Below, in pieces: positions 34,401 to 44,286 of a DNA stretch of 64,000 nucleotides. A program made the position numbers and the translations under genes. Source of the stretch: Aedes albopictus. Lineage: Eukaryota; Arthropoda; Insecta; Diptera; Culicidae. Every line of letters begins with the position of its first letter. The stretch's first letter is position 1. The stretch lies in contig NC_085137.1 of assembly GCF_035046485.1 (NCBI RefSeq), forward strand, positions 448,066,980 through 448,130,979, written 5' to 3'. The notes below the pieces were generated by a model, which saw nothing but the letters and a program-made list of their open reading frames with translations, ran no database searches and was not told where the DNA came from.

Positions 34401-36144
34401 GCTTCCGAGGGTTCACTACTGCTCCTAGCGGCAAGTACCATACGCGTCGAATGTCAGCGCTTGCTAGCTCCTCCTCAGTGGCGCGATGTGCATATCCTTT
34501 GGCCTGATAATCCTCCAGCTGTGTCTGTAACGCTTGCTTGAGATACGGGTTCCGCATCATACGTTTTTCCAGGCACTCCAGTCGTCGACGAGCCATACCA
34601 TAGCTATCAGGAAGTTCAACATGGTCAAACTTCCATAATAAGCCCGTCTCAAAGTGATTGCCGACCCGCACTGTAGTATCCTGCAGTATTCGCAGAGCGC
34701 GTTCTTCTGCTGCTGATACGAGAGGAGCTACGGTCGGTACACTGATGTCTTCCGTAGAGAAGAAATCCTTGACGAGGTTGTGTAGTGACTGGTCCGATGC
34801 ACATCCACAGGCATGGTAGTTTACTGATAATTGTTGTCCGTCGCTCGCTTTACCGCCATAGATACACCAGCCTAGTCTGGTTTTGGCAGCGATGGGTTCG
34901 CGTTTGTATCCTTCGCGCACTTTTAATGGAACCATCAAATCTAGATTGTTGACTCCAATCAGTAGCTTTGGAGTCGCCTTGGAATAGCTCTTAACAGGAA
35001 GACCTTTAAGATGTGCAAACTGCTCGGAGAGATGGTCGTATGGCAGCGATTGTGTGGGCAACGACAACTCCTTTACGGTTTGAACTTCCTCGAGTGAGTA
35101 TCTTTTCCCATCAGTTGATGAAACGGTAAGCGACAGTTGCTTCGACCCCTTCTCTGTGCGTGATACGTTCGCTGTCCATAGTAAACATAACGGCATCGTT
35201 ACACCTTCGACGCCCAACTCTTTGACCAGGCTGTCTTCAACTAGCGTCAAAGATGATCCATCGTCGAGGAACGCAAAAGTATCCACTGATCCTTTGGGCC
35301 CGTGCAGGGTCACTGGTAGTATTCTGAAGAGTAGCGATTGTTGCCCCTGCCGATGCGTATGGTTTTCTGCGGTATTCACTAACGGTTGAATCTGCGTGTC
35401 TGTACTGTTCCGCGGCGAATGTAGAAGCGGATGATGCCGGTATTCGCAACCGTTCGTCCCGCAGTTGCTGGTTTTTCTACAGCTTCTTCTAACATGCGAA
35501 CTCAAGCAGTTTCGGCACAACCCGTTTGACTGAACACACTTCCAGCGGCCGTCCACGGAAAGTGATTGGAAGGCCCGACAATCCTGGATTCGATGCCCGA
35601 CGTTCTTGCAGGCTGGACAATGCTTTGCACCCTCACGACTGGATTCGGAGCTGAAAATCGGGTCACTACGGTGGGTGTTGACACTTCCTCTCGAGTTCGA
35701 ACTGTTCTTCCCGAATGCTGGAGACCTTCCACTACTGCTGGCGTACACTGTCACTTTGCTCACTGCTTTCACTACACTGGACATGAAGAGGCCGAACGTT
35801 TTCAGATTAACCTCCGAAAATCCCTGGAGATATGAGCCCCATTCCATTTGAAGATGTGGTGGGAGTTTTGTGACGAGTTCCGCGAGAAGAGATGGATTTG
35901 ACAGATGGGCGGTTTGTCCTGCGACTTCAAGGTGATCGCAGAGACTTTGTATAGACATCCCAAAATCAATAATCGTTTGAAATTTCTCCACTTTTGGTGG
36001 TGGTGTCGAGCGAACTTTGTCCAAGAGGGCTGAAATCAGCAGCTCTGGACGGCCATAAAGCATATGGAGTGTTTCCATAATGTGAGGTACCGATTCAGGT
36101 AGAAGTAGTCTACTTTGAACGGCCTCGTACGCCGCGCCCTTCAA
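31441..36144 (-). CDS. Bel/Pao gag-pol polyprotein, N-terminally truncated
   Basis: A 1567-codon frame. Approximate order: gag of the DUF1759 type (1-140), a Cys/His knuckle region from CPACKNVGHRIQDC (177 on), an aspartic protease with FLDDGSSLTL (about 292), reverse transcriptase with YVDD (about 706-709), RNase H with FVDAS (about 895), an integrase zinc module (H1215, H1220, C1250, C1253), and an integrase core with D1286, D1348 (SDNGTNF), E1393 (GGAWERM). This encodes the machinery for reverse transcription and integration in cytoplasmic particles. The first codon is TTG, not ATG; the frame is open upstream to about 36201, almost at the LTR, and homology begins mid-gag. Near 31525 a one-base loss in a G-run shifts the last codons out of frame; the usual C-terminal continuation is in the next frame. 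No env gene follows. Confidence 0.95.
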   Translation of the reverse strand: MKGAAYEAVQSRLLLPESVPHIMETLHMLYGRPELLISALLDKVRSTPPPKVEKFQTIIDFGMSIQSLCDHLEVAGQTAHLSNPSLLAELVTKLPPHLQMEWGSYLQGFSEVNLKTFGLFMSSVVKAVSKVTVYASSSGRSPAFGKNSSNSRGSVNTHRSDPIFSSESSREGAKHCPACKNVGHRIQDCRAFQSLSVDGRWKCVQSNGLCRNCLSSHVRRSCRKTSNCGTNGCEYRHHPLLHSPRNSTDTQIQPLVNTAENHTHRQGQQSLLFRILPVTLHGPKGSVDTFAFLDDGSSLTLVEDSLVKELGVEGVTMPLCLLWTANVSRTEKGSKQLSLTVSSTDGKRYSLEEVQTVKELSLPTQSLPYDHLSEQFAHLKGLPVKSYSKATPKLLIGVNNLDLMVPLKVREGYKREPIAAKTRLGWCIYGGKASDGQQLSVNYHACGCASDQSLHNLVKDFFSTEDISVPTVAPLVSAAEERALRILQDTTVRVGNHFETGLLWKFDHVELPDSYGMARRRLECLEKRMMRNPYLKQALQTQLEDYQAKGYAHRATEEELASADIRRVWYLPLGAVVNPRKPGKIRMIWDARAAVNGISLNSVLLKGPDQLTSLPGVLVRFRQFHVGVCSDIKEMFHQILIRKEDRHSQRFLWRCDSSETPEVYLMDVATFGSTCSPASAQYIKNKNAKEFQETYPRAVEGIVNNHYVDDSLESYESTEEAIKVSQEMRFIHAHGGFELRNWLSNSSEVLNALGEVKPGEDKKFATDKQSNFDRVLGLLWLTQEDSFSFSTEMKEDITELLQSDQHPTKRQMLKCLMSLFDPLGLLSLFVVHGKILLQEVWREGIQWDEKVNNDLHQRWKSWTHLFKDVRNLKIPRCYFIAATKERYRDLQLHVFVDASESAYSAVAYFRTSNAEGLPECALIAAKTKVAPLRTQSIPRLELQAAVLGARLSQFVEENHTLRISKKVFWSDSATVLSWLRADHRRYKQFVACRIGELLTITDVGNWRWVPTKQNPADLATKWGNGPNLTANSVWFRGPGFLQLSEDEWPVQKTSTPSTEEELRPCYAHKATSIPVRLVELERFSQLTRATRAVAYVLRFIGNLKRKVTRQEGFVGPLSSEELVRAECLLIRETQWQSFPDEMVVLVRNRSKPRTEQESLGKSSALYQLCPVLDEQGILRVDGRIGAAPNVNMQTKFPMILPRKHKFTELLLDGYHRRFLHSNAETVVNEVRQAYYIPRLRLAVKGAAKACQWCRVYKSTPEIPRMAPLPLARMASFMRPFTYTGLDFFGPLTVKIGRSNAKRWIAVFTCLTIRAVHVEVAHNLTTDSCIKCIRRFICRRGAPAEIYSDNGTNFLGAARLLRDQVEQLAVTFTGTATKWVFIPPGTPHMGGAWERMVRSIKTAVEAAYNNNRKLNDEALETFMLEAEAIVNSRPLTYLPLTSEESEALTPNHFLLGNSNGVKQPAVEATDPAVALRSSWHQVQHQLDMFWRRWLKEYLPTLTRRPKCCGEAKAVAAGQLVLVVGEGKRNEWTRGRVVETIQGLMGEYGKLLSKLRGGLFVDRWLGWQY

Positions 36145-36209
36145 GCTTCGCTGGATTCGATTCCATATCGACGAGTTTATAGAAACTGCTGTCGATTTTC
36201 TCTAAAGTT

Positions 36210-36795
36210 TGTTCCCGTTGTGGTTATGAACTGCGAACCCCTGGTCGATTTCTTGTAGCAAATCACAACACCGTTATGTTGGTGGTAATGTAGCTTTAGC
36301 TGTAAATTTTATTTTTAATTAGTTTAAGTTTTAGGTTAATTGCATGTTTGTACTCACAGAAAATCGTTTGCATGGGTAATTTATCGCACAATTCTAACCG
36401 TACTACCGTTAACACGAGGAGTATCTGTATATATAGTTTAAGTTAGGTTAAGTTCAAACAATTTAGACTCTAACTTACAATTTGTGTAACGTTTTGTGTA
36501 GGTTATCGGGAATAACAATCTATGAATTTTTATAGCTGTAGATACTAGGCACAAATAGCTGTAAGTTCAAATTAGATTAAGTTTTAGCAATACATTTTTA
36601 ATTAGAGTTCAATTGAGTTTTCACCTTACACAAGTGTTCTTCACTGTACTTTGGCCAACAATAACGATGACGAGGCTGGCCATCACATTGCTCTATTAAT
36701 TGTCATCACCCACCACTACAGATTCCCTGACATAAGTTTGACGGTTCGCTCCGGCCGTCATCGGAGCGTGACCAGAAGTGTTGCCAGTATCAACA
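36210..36795 (-). repeat. 5' LTR of the Bel/Pao element
   Basis: 586 bp, begins (minus strand) TGTTGATACTGGCAAC and ends GGGAACA. It should hold the element promoter and polyadenylation signals. The bases just inside (AACTTTAGAGAAAATCGACA) do not look like a tRNA-complementary primer site. Confidence 0.95.
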
Positions 36796-37020
36796 CTTGG
36801 AAAATGGGAACGTGGGAATGAGAAGTATTTATTTTGTGGTAGCTCGCAAACTTTTTCAAATATCTCCGAAATGGCTTGAAATATCCAAATCAAATTCAAT
36901 AGCGTTCAACTAAAACCTATTCCCTATCAAATAAAACATGTTGCGGCTCAATCGATTGACATTTACTAGGAAAAACATAAGCTCATTTCTTTACTTAGCA
37001 TTATTAGCACACCAATACAC

Positions 37021-37217
37021 AATAGAGTTAATAAACTATAGAGGAAGAATGTCGCTGGCGTCGCTGCCGAAACATCTCTTGCTGGCGGAGATAGGCCGGG
37101 CTATAAGTGTCAAAGCGAAAAAGTATGCAGTTTGACAGATAGATACCCGACATGTTTGCGAGCGAGAACAAAGGGAACAGCAGCGACATTCGTCCTCTAT
37201 AGTTTATTAACTCTATT
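37021..37217. mobile_element. 197-bp MITE with 8-bp duplication CAATACAC
   Basis: Ends AATAGAGTTAATAAACTATA and its inverted copy; CAATACAC on both sides (37013-37020, 37218-37225). Missing from the same place in copy 3. An 8-bp duplication fits hAT- or P-type insertion. Confidence 0.85.
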
Positions 37218-37553
37218 CAATACACACATACGGACGGACATTAAATGCAGCAAATTTTGCTCAGTTCGTCGAGCTGTGTCGATTGATGTATGGAGACGTG
37301 ATAATCTGAGCTTTCTATCAAAAAATGATTTTTGGAATGAAATGATAGCCTTTCGGTACAACTTTGTTGTACGAGAAAGGCAGAAATGCCAAAAAACGCT
37401 AAAACAAGTAGAGTTTTCATACCTTACAAGGTTGTTTGATTTTGAGTTTTTGGCATATTTTTTTGGTAATTTGTTTATTCGTGTGTAACGTGTACTAATT
37501 AGAACCCGGTAAGCGGTAAGTTAATCGCCGAGATGTATGCAGCACACGACCCA

Positions 37554-37823
37554 CACTGAAAAAATTCTTCACACTGTTTTCATCTGATTTTCACATGGAC
37601 TGTTTCCATACGCGTATCCATTGAATTTTATGGGAATATCACATAGATTTTGCGAAGTTATGTGATTTTCCAATAGAAGTTATGTGATTTCCTAATGACT
37701 TCCATGTACCGTATCGATTTCATGTGAAATTTCCAAAGAAATTTTCATCGGAAAATCCAATAACAGTTATATAGCCAAACTAATGGAAATTTTCCATGTG
37801 ATATATGATTTATTTTTTCAGTG
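37554..37823. mobile_element. 270-bp MITE in tandem copy 3
   Basis: Ends CACTGAAAAAAT and ATTTTTTCAGTG; CA dinucleotide on each side. Copy 2 has CACACGACCCTATATAAATG without it. Internal motif TTATGTGATTTNC repeats several times. Confidence 0.75.
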
Positions 37824-38138
37824 CACGAAATATACTCATATGTTTGGGACGTCCTTAAATTACGTTACTAAAAATTGTCTATTTTCAACCCCCTTTTTTC
37901 TTGCAGCCAAACTTTTTGCATTGTTTCTCTGAAACATGTGTCGGAATTATCACATTTTGCAGATATCCCTCAAAATGTGACGTAAATTATGGTCGCTCCC
38001 TTACCTGCTACAACGCACACGTTTAAAAAATGCTACATCAAAAGGTGTACAATTCACTACTTTTCGAACTTGAAATATAACTTCAAACCCACTCCGTTGA
38101 ATATGCAACTTAAATTTACTACATCTACTGTTGGGCTA

Positions 38139-38292
38139 TGAGCCTCTGCACGAATCTGGTGTACTGCTCACTCCCACAGAAAATTTGAAAACAGCGCGCA
38201 CAGTAAAAGTCAAATGTGACTTTTACTGTGCGCGCTGTTTCCAAATTTTCTGTGGGAGTGAGCAGGACAGGGCAAATTCGTACAGAGGCTCA
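38139..38292. mobile_element. 154-bp hairpin MITE with TA duplication
   Basis: Ends TGAGCCTCTG(C/T)ACGAAT in inverted orientation, TA on both sides (38137-38138, 38293-38294). The core is a strong stem through AAATTTGAAAACAGCGCGCA. Copy 2 reads TTGGGCTACAGTAGAATA with no element. Confidence 0.85.
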
Positions 38293-38611
38293 TAGCAGGA
38301 AATGGTTTTTGTTACAACTTTGTCAATCTAAAAAAATATGAGTTAAATTCACAACTCAGGTAAATTATTTTAGGGTGTCCAAGAAGCGTTCGTGTCTAGG
38401 CTTGGAAAATCATGGGAACGTGGGAGTTAAAAATATTTATTTGTGGAAGTTCGCAAAGTTTTTCAAATATCTCTGAAATGGCTTGAAATATCCAAACCAA
38501 ATTCAATAGCGTTCAACTACAACCTATTCCCTATCAAATGAAACTTGTTGCGGCACAATCACTTGACATTTACTAGGAAAAACTTAAGCTCATTTCTTTG
38601 ATCTATTATTA

Positions 38612-38652
38612 GCACACACATACACACACACATACACACACACACACATACG
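38612..38652. repeat. (CA)n microsatellite
   Basis: Runs of ACACACAC with TACAC interruptions inside tandem copy 3; copy 2 has a shorter form at about 37220. Confidence 0.85.
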
Positions 38653-38785
38653 GACGGACATTTGCTCAGTTCGTCGAGCTGTGTCGATTGATATATAAGA
38701 CTTGATAATCTGAGCTTTCTATCAAAAATTGATTTTTGGAGTGAAATGATAGCGTACAACTTTGTTGTACGAGAAAGGCAAAAAG

Positions 38786-39790
38786 AAAACATTTGTAGTT
38801 AGGTTAAGTGTAACGTCCCAAAAATCCCACGAACGCAGCCATCACTACACTGCCCCATGCAAGGACGACGGTAATTCCGCTAGCCACCACCAGGCAGCAC
38901 AGGACTGCACGAATGGGCGGCCATGGGGGAGGCGAACTGGGTGGTCATCATGAGGAGGATGCACGACGGGTCAATGGCCAAAGGTTCGGAGTCAACGAGC
39001 TTCCATACAACTGATCGTAAGCCTGGTGATCTGCATACAGAAGAGTTGCAAATTCTTAAGTGGAAAGACATTTGGAGAAATTTCAAAAAGAGTTGAAAGT
39101 TGAAGTATAAGGATTAAGTTTTTGAAAGACGTTGTGAAGATAAAGAAAAGGAAAGTGGAGAAGTTGGAGTAATCTGGACATCCAGGTAAATCCCGCAATT
39201 TTAACCCCGAACCTATCCATCCGCACAGTGCCTAACCCGCCATTGTGAACCTTCTATTATGTCCACAGGACCTCGCGGTTTTTATTTTAAAATCGAACTA
39301 CATATGCGGTATCGTTTGGAGCCACACCGCCGCGTAGACCCTGCCCAACACTTGGAGGTGCCTTCGCAAGCCCTTTACCCAATACGACAATCGAGTGCGC
39401 CAACGAAATCCAAGCTTTTTCCAGTGCGTCCACGGATCACTGAAGCCTCGAGTCCATCACCACACTCGAGGGGCGCACGGGACAGGAGGAAGGTCCGCGT
39501 GAGGTTGCAGGCCAACAGAAGAGAGAGAGGAAAGGAGACGAATTGCCCGCCCCCTGGCCCAGGAAGGAGAGAAGGAGCCAGTGGACAGGCGAAAAGAGCA
39601 GCAGCGAAGGCGTGCAGTGCGCGGGGCCCCGAAAAAAGACCAAAGAAGAGAAGTTAAAGTAAGGTAGGACTAGTCCTTAAGAAAGTGGGAGGCGTCGTCC
39701 AGTGTTAAGGAAGGGCGTCATGAATATAGAAAGGGAGAAGATAGGAGACAAGAGGGAAAGTAGGACGTCAGAAAGTGGAATTAATGTGTG
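38786..39790. other. Retroelement-like, GC-richer sequence of unknown class
   Basis: Starts near TGTAACGTCCCAAAAATCCC, an LTR-like beginning, and continues with purine-rich sequence to the hAT-like insertion; it resumes at 40988. The 132-codon plus frame (39259-39657) encodes a very basic, low-complexity peptide without a known domain. A solo LTR or LTR plus leader is possible, but no matching second LTR or duplication was found. Confidence 0.3.
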
Positions 39791-39798
39791 CACGAGAC

Positions 39799-40979
39799 TA
39801 GGGATGTAGTACCGGTAGTATCTGTACCGAAAATACCGGTATTACCGACCAATTTTTGGTACCGAAATATCGGTACTGACTGAACCTGGATACCGGTACT
39901 TTCGGTACCGTGAAATCTCTCCTGAAGTGGTGAAATCCTGTCATTAGTATAGCCAATATGCAATAGAAATAAACGAAAATCTTTAAAACTAAGTAAAACA
40001 TTTAAAACAAACATTTTTATAAAACCTTTCTGCAAATCCAGGATATCATAGCAATGATAGGTTTATTGAACGTTAAATTTTGGAAATGGATTTGTAAGCT
40101 TCGAATAAAGGTTTCTTGTTATTTCTTCAGTTTTTAGATTTCTTTTGCATCATCAAGGGAAAAATCAGTTAAATCTTCTTCTGTCTTCACCTAGCAGCTA
40201 TTCATCTGATTTTGGTACATGTAAGGCTGTTCCTGTTTCAATTTAGACTTATCAAGATACTGCCTGTGAAACTGTGCAGAAACTAAACAATAGTTCCAAA
40301 AACAGTTTCATATAACTAATTTCTTTTTATATTTTTATCTGTCCATATTTTTTTTGTTTAATTTAGTATTTTCTGGTTAGATTTTACGACATCCCTAAAA
40401 ACTGGAATTCACAAATGCATGGTAAATTGTAGATTGTATGTGCCAAGGTTGCGACCATTCATTTGCAAAGATTTACATTCATTTGCTATTATCTCAGTTC
40501 AGAAGCATGCTATCGAAAAACAATGTATGGATGAATTTAACCTTGTAATTTTATCTGAAAGTTTGCCGAATAACATTGGGGTCACAAACGTATACCAAAA
40601 TCGTGAGCGAGCTGTGAAGGCAACTCTCCACGCGGTGAATGTAAATTACATTCACGCTGTGGAAAGTTGCCTTCACAGCTCGCTCACGGCTTTGGTATGC
40701 GTGTGCGACCCAATTTTATTCGGCAAACTTTCAGATAAAACTACAAGGTTAAATTCATCCATACATTATTTTTCGATAGCATGCTTCTGAACTGAGATAA
40801 TAGCAAATGAGTGTAAATCTTTGCAAATGAATGGTCGCCACCTTGGTGCAAAATATGTAGATTACTTTCATTTTAGTGAAAAATTTCCAGTACCGGTATT
40901 TTACCGGTACTACCGGTACTGTAAGCCCCAGTACCGAAATACCGGTACTCACCAAAAGTGCTCGGTACTGCGACCCCTA
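39799..40979. mobile_element. hAT-like MITE, 1181 bp, 8-bp duplication CACGAGAC
   Basis: CACGAGAC flanks both ends (39791-39798, 40980-40987). The ends are short TIRs TAGGG / CCCTA. Subterminal zones on both sides are full of TACCGGTA and GGTACCGA-like motifs in both orientations, as expected for transposase binding. No transposase frame. A 420-bp palindrome sits in its middle. Confidence 0.88.
40441..40860. repeat. 420-bp near-perfect palindrome
   Basis: Two arms of about 200 bp from TGCCAAGGTTGCGACCATTC to its inverted copy meet at GTAAATTACATT with almost no loop (about 40643). Differences are few. It is either a fold-back element nested in the hAT-like MITE or the MITE's own core. Confidence 0.88.
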
Positions 40980-41169
40980 CACGAGACAGTCAATATAGGA
41001 AGTTCCTTAAGCGAACCTACGACTGTTTTCTTTACGCGGAGTGTCACGAGCGTCTTGCCGACCCTGAGGCTTGAAGACGGGGTTTCATCCATGCTATGCT
41101 AGGAGTAACACAGCCCTTGCTCAGTTAGAACTGATATTCGCAGGTAGCCGAGCTCAGCTGATTCAATCA

Positions 41170-41598
41170 GCTTTTCAGCCACTCATGGCTGAAAGGATCC
41201 ACTGCTTCAATCCACAAATTTCCGCCCACAAAACCGAAGCCAACGAATTTAGCCTGTTCTGCGTTGTCGGGGATCAAATCTTTAAGTTTTGCCAACTCTC
41301 CCAGTAGATAATCCATGAAGTGGATGGTTGATTCACGGCAGACGAGAAGTCTTAGGTTACCGTCGTATCTTGATTTTTCTCCTTGTTAGATTGCGGGCTA
41401 GTAGCGGTCCGTTTTCCAGTACGCTGAGCCGATCGTCCTCCATTGATCCCGTTTTCCGAGTCCTGGACATTGGAGACCGACGGCAAATTGACCATGTTCT
41501 GTCCTGACGCATGTTTGTCGAGAATCACTGGCGCTGCTGCGGGCTGCGAAGCAGAAACCAGCGAAATGGCTTCATCGCCGCTCGAGGCGAGGAGCCAT
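41170..41598 (-). pseudogene. Retroelement protein fossil, frameshifted
   Basis: On the minus strand a frame of about 78 codons (contains SQPAAAPVILDK and SPQSNKEKNQDTTVT) ends in TAA. An overlapping frame then continues with LRLLVCRESTIHFMDYLLGE and later FVGFGFVGG and LWIEAVDPFSHEWLKS before a stop. The second part resembles the domain found in some retroelement ORF1/gag-like proteins (DUF4780-like), a weak assignment. The fossil is cut at its N-terminal side by transposon 2, which starts at 41601-41602. Confidence 0.45.
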
Positions 41599-42121
41599 CA
41601 GTAGGGTAAGTGTGCCCATCGTTGTGGTATTAAGGTAAATTCATTTCAAAAACAATGATCGTACCATCTAATGAAGGGTTGCAAAACGTTAGTCGGTAGT
41701 TTTCTATCCAAATTTGCTTGGAAAAATATAAAAACTATCGTTTCTCTCTGTTTTCGATCATAAATCGCTTACCACAACATTAGGCACACTGTTCCTATTA
41801 TGGAGGTAAAATTTAATTTTGGTTCCTATTGTTGCGGTATCCCATTGAAATCATATGGGATACCGCAACATTAGAAACACTACCGCAACAATAGGAACAC
41901 AGCAGCAAAAAATTTAAGGAAAATATTTTTTTAAATAGGTTTTTGGGCAAATCTTAAGCACACAAATGGTGCAATCGAGCGGTTCCATATCATTTCAGCA
42001 ACGAGTTATTTTCATATATGTTTATTTGGATGAAACCTTGCATACAAGTCTTTGGGGAAAAAAAACGCCGTTTTGCATACTTGGTTCGCCATTTTGAATC
42101 AGCGTTACTTATGAGAAGGGC

Positions 42122-42808
42122 CAATGATTTCTTCCAGTGGTTTTTTGTGCCTCCTGCTGAAAACGTGCTAATAAGTATTATATACAGGTAATTAGATACC
42201 AGTTAGCTGTACTACGTCAGCTTGCTTTGTTTCATTCGAGCGCGACCGCTACCTCTTACACACAACACAAGCGGCAGAACAAAAAAGTGGATCAAATCAA
42301 CGCCGTCTGACACGATGACATTAGTCTAATTCCAGCTTTTCGCAAGATTTCAGCCAATTTTGATTAAGATTGGTATAATATTAGTTTATTCGTGTGTGAT
42401 AAATCGATTACGACACATACATTTATCCAAAACAGCTCTCTTTATGGGAAAGACAGGAATAACAAAAACCGAACCATCTCCCGAAGACGCAATCGTGGTC
42501 AAGCGCATTCATTCAACATTTTTGTTCCGTACAGTAGTTTGATTGCTTGTGTTGCGAATGTTGGAGACAAAGGCAGCCGAATATCGACAAAATGGTGTCA
42601 AAGACTGAGATCGCTAACAAGAATGCGCTGGCCATAACGAGGCTAGTTCCGTCGATGACCGTTTCTTAATAATAAATAAAAAGAACGCAGTAATCACCTT
42701 CCATCAAACTAGACGGCTGCCGACTGATACCTCAATCAACAACCGCCGCACTCTTTATTCATTCCAGGTATATACAATTTACAATCTTCTTCAATAACAA
42801 TATACCTA
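42122..42808. other. 5' internal part of transposon 2, unassigned
   Basis: No motif of the transposase is seen here. It may include an older insertion, such as part of a solo LTR, but no paired ends were found. Confidence 0.3.
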
Positions 42809-43706
42809 CACACTAAGAATAAATCACAGAATTCTGTGAAATTTCACCGAAATCTCAACAGCAGAATTTTCGGTGATCTGTTCGGTGAATTTTTAATTCA
42901 CCGAACATACTGTAAAGAATAAAAATGCTCATCTGTCTAATTCACCGAATATTTCGGTGAAATATTTTACAGATTTTCTGTGGATTAGTGGTTTATTTGT
43001 GTGGGTTTTGCCGAACTTTCGGTGATTTTTTCACAAATTTTCGGTGTTTTTCTTTCAGTTGAATTTATTCACGGTTCACCGAACTATTTTGTATATTTTA
43101 CATTTTTTTTAATCAAAACAATTTTTTTTATTTGTTTGAAAATGTATTATTTAATTAGATGTTCAAACGTACACAATTATCAGTTGTTTTTGCATGTCCA
43201 TTCGCGGTGTTGCAACGCGATTTCATATGCGGGTACTTCTTGCGGCTTGCCCGAAAGAATCATCAGACTGCAAAAAACAAACATTTGTTATTAATGTGTA
43301 ATTAGTACTTACGGAAAATACCAACCAGCATCTCGTGTTGCTGTTGGAAATCGTCCATTTTTTTAAGTTTTTGTTGTTTTTCTGCTGTCTTTCACTAGAT
43401 TCGTCATCACGAGATAACAATAAAAAACACATCACTTTTCGATAACCCTTGGCAATATGGACGACTACTGTTTTTACAGAAATTCGGTTAAACTCACAGT
43501 GTACGGTGAAAATGTTGATGTTCACCGAAACATATTGTAAAAATTCACAGAACTTGGTAGTTTGGCTGACTTCACCGAATTTTTGGTGAAATTTTGACAG
43601 TTGGATTGGGAAACCATGAATTTCACAGAAAGATCTGTGAAAGCATATTTTACCGTTTAGATTCGGTGAAATCTTTCACAGAGTTCTGCGATATATTCTT
43701 AGTGTG
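42809..43706. mobile_element. 898-bp MITE, CACACTAAGAATA ends, TA duplication
   Basis: Ends CACACTAAGAATAAATCACA and inverted CACACTAAGAATATATCGCA; TA on both sides (42807-42808, 43707-43708). The motif TTCGGTGAA or TTCACCGAA occurs more than ten times, clustered toward both ends. Related to the element at 51912-52913. Non-coding. Confidence 0.85.
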
Positions 43707-44026
43707 TACGCCAGCAAATCTACCTCGCTCCAACTCTCCAAACTCGTACCTGACGATACCTGAGCGTTCAACTCTACCTATGTTCCAACAGTCTTTACCC
43801 AGCATTCTATGATTTATACCCGTGAGCTGTATAATAATGTCTGACTAGGTTCTGAATTCATCCAGTATCTACTAGGGAAAACCAAACAGTAAATGCAGAA
43901 AGGTTGCTAGAAGCATAGTGATTTCATAGTAATTTCAGCTAATAATCCAGTGTTTTTGAACTAGATCCAGTGTTGTTTGATAACATAATAATTGTAAAGG
44001 AAAGTGTAACACGTTTTGGTGCAAAG

Positions 44027-44112
44027 GTAAGTTTTAAATACACATTTTAATTATATGTGTTGTGATATTTTCGTACAAAACTAACAATTGGAAAATATTT
44101 TCTATGTTACAG
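44027..44112 (+). other. Putative 5' UTR intron of transposase 2
   Basis: AAAG|GTAAGTTTT at 44027 and TATGTTACAG ending at 44112 are strong splice signals. They lie just before the ATG at 44121 that begins the conserved N-terminal frame. Confidence 0.55.
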
Positions 44113-44286
44113 ATTACAAAATGAGTAAAATCAGATGTATTCGTCCATTCAAAGACATTCAGTGTTCGAAAGAGCTGCGATATCTCACGGATGGTATCAT
44201 CCAAAAACTAAAGTCAATTGGATTTTACAAGGTATCCACACTGAACACCAAGGATTTTCGTATTTGTTCGTCTTGCCGTCTACATA

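Larger units (their letters stand above)
30798..36795 (-). mobile_element. Bel/Pao LTR retrotransposon, 5998 bp, recent, defective
   Basis: Two direct LTRs (36210-36795 is 5', 30798-31385 is 3') bound one large minus-strand polyprotein frame. Direct repeat CTTGG on both sides (30793-30797, 36796-36800) is the 5-bp target duplication. The uninterrupted target GTGTCTAGGCTTGGAAAATC exists in tandem copy 3 at about 38391. The LTRs differ by one substitution and one 2-bp indel, so insertion was recent. Only 65 bp separate the 5' LTR from mid-gag sequence, so the primer-binding site and gag N-terminus are missing. Confidence 0.95.
29510..37490 (+). repeat. Tandem unit, copy 2 (split by four insertions)
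   Basis: Starts TACTAATTAGAACC and ends near ACGAGAAAGGCAGAAATGCC. After removing the insertions at 29689, 29956, 30798 and 37021 the core is about 865 bp, the same as copy 3 (37491-38785) to which it aligns closely. Non-coding. The unit is probably an old transposon or retroposon fragment duplicated in tandem. Confidence 0.8.
37491..38785 (+). repeat. Tandem unit, copy 3 (two insertions)
   Basis: Same start TACTAATTAGAACC(C)GG and end ACGAGAAAGGCA as copy 2. It lacks the Bel/Pao element and three other insertions found in copy 2, but carries its own two. Core length about 865 bp. Confidence 0.82.

Noticed and set aside
31286..35851. Multiple 60-134-codon frames on both strands inside the Bel/Pao element
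   Set aside because: Shadows of the long minus-strand polyprotein; only the one overlapping its frameshifted C-terminus carries real homology.
39259..39657. 132-codon basic protein
   Set aside because: Arg/Lys/Pro-rich low complexity in purine-rich DNA, no domain, no start context; not claimed as a gene.
42540..43850. Solo LTR starting TGTTGCGAATG
   Set aside because: No matching end or 5-bp duplication could be found.
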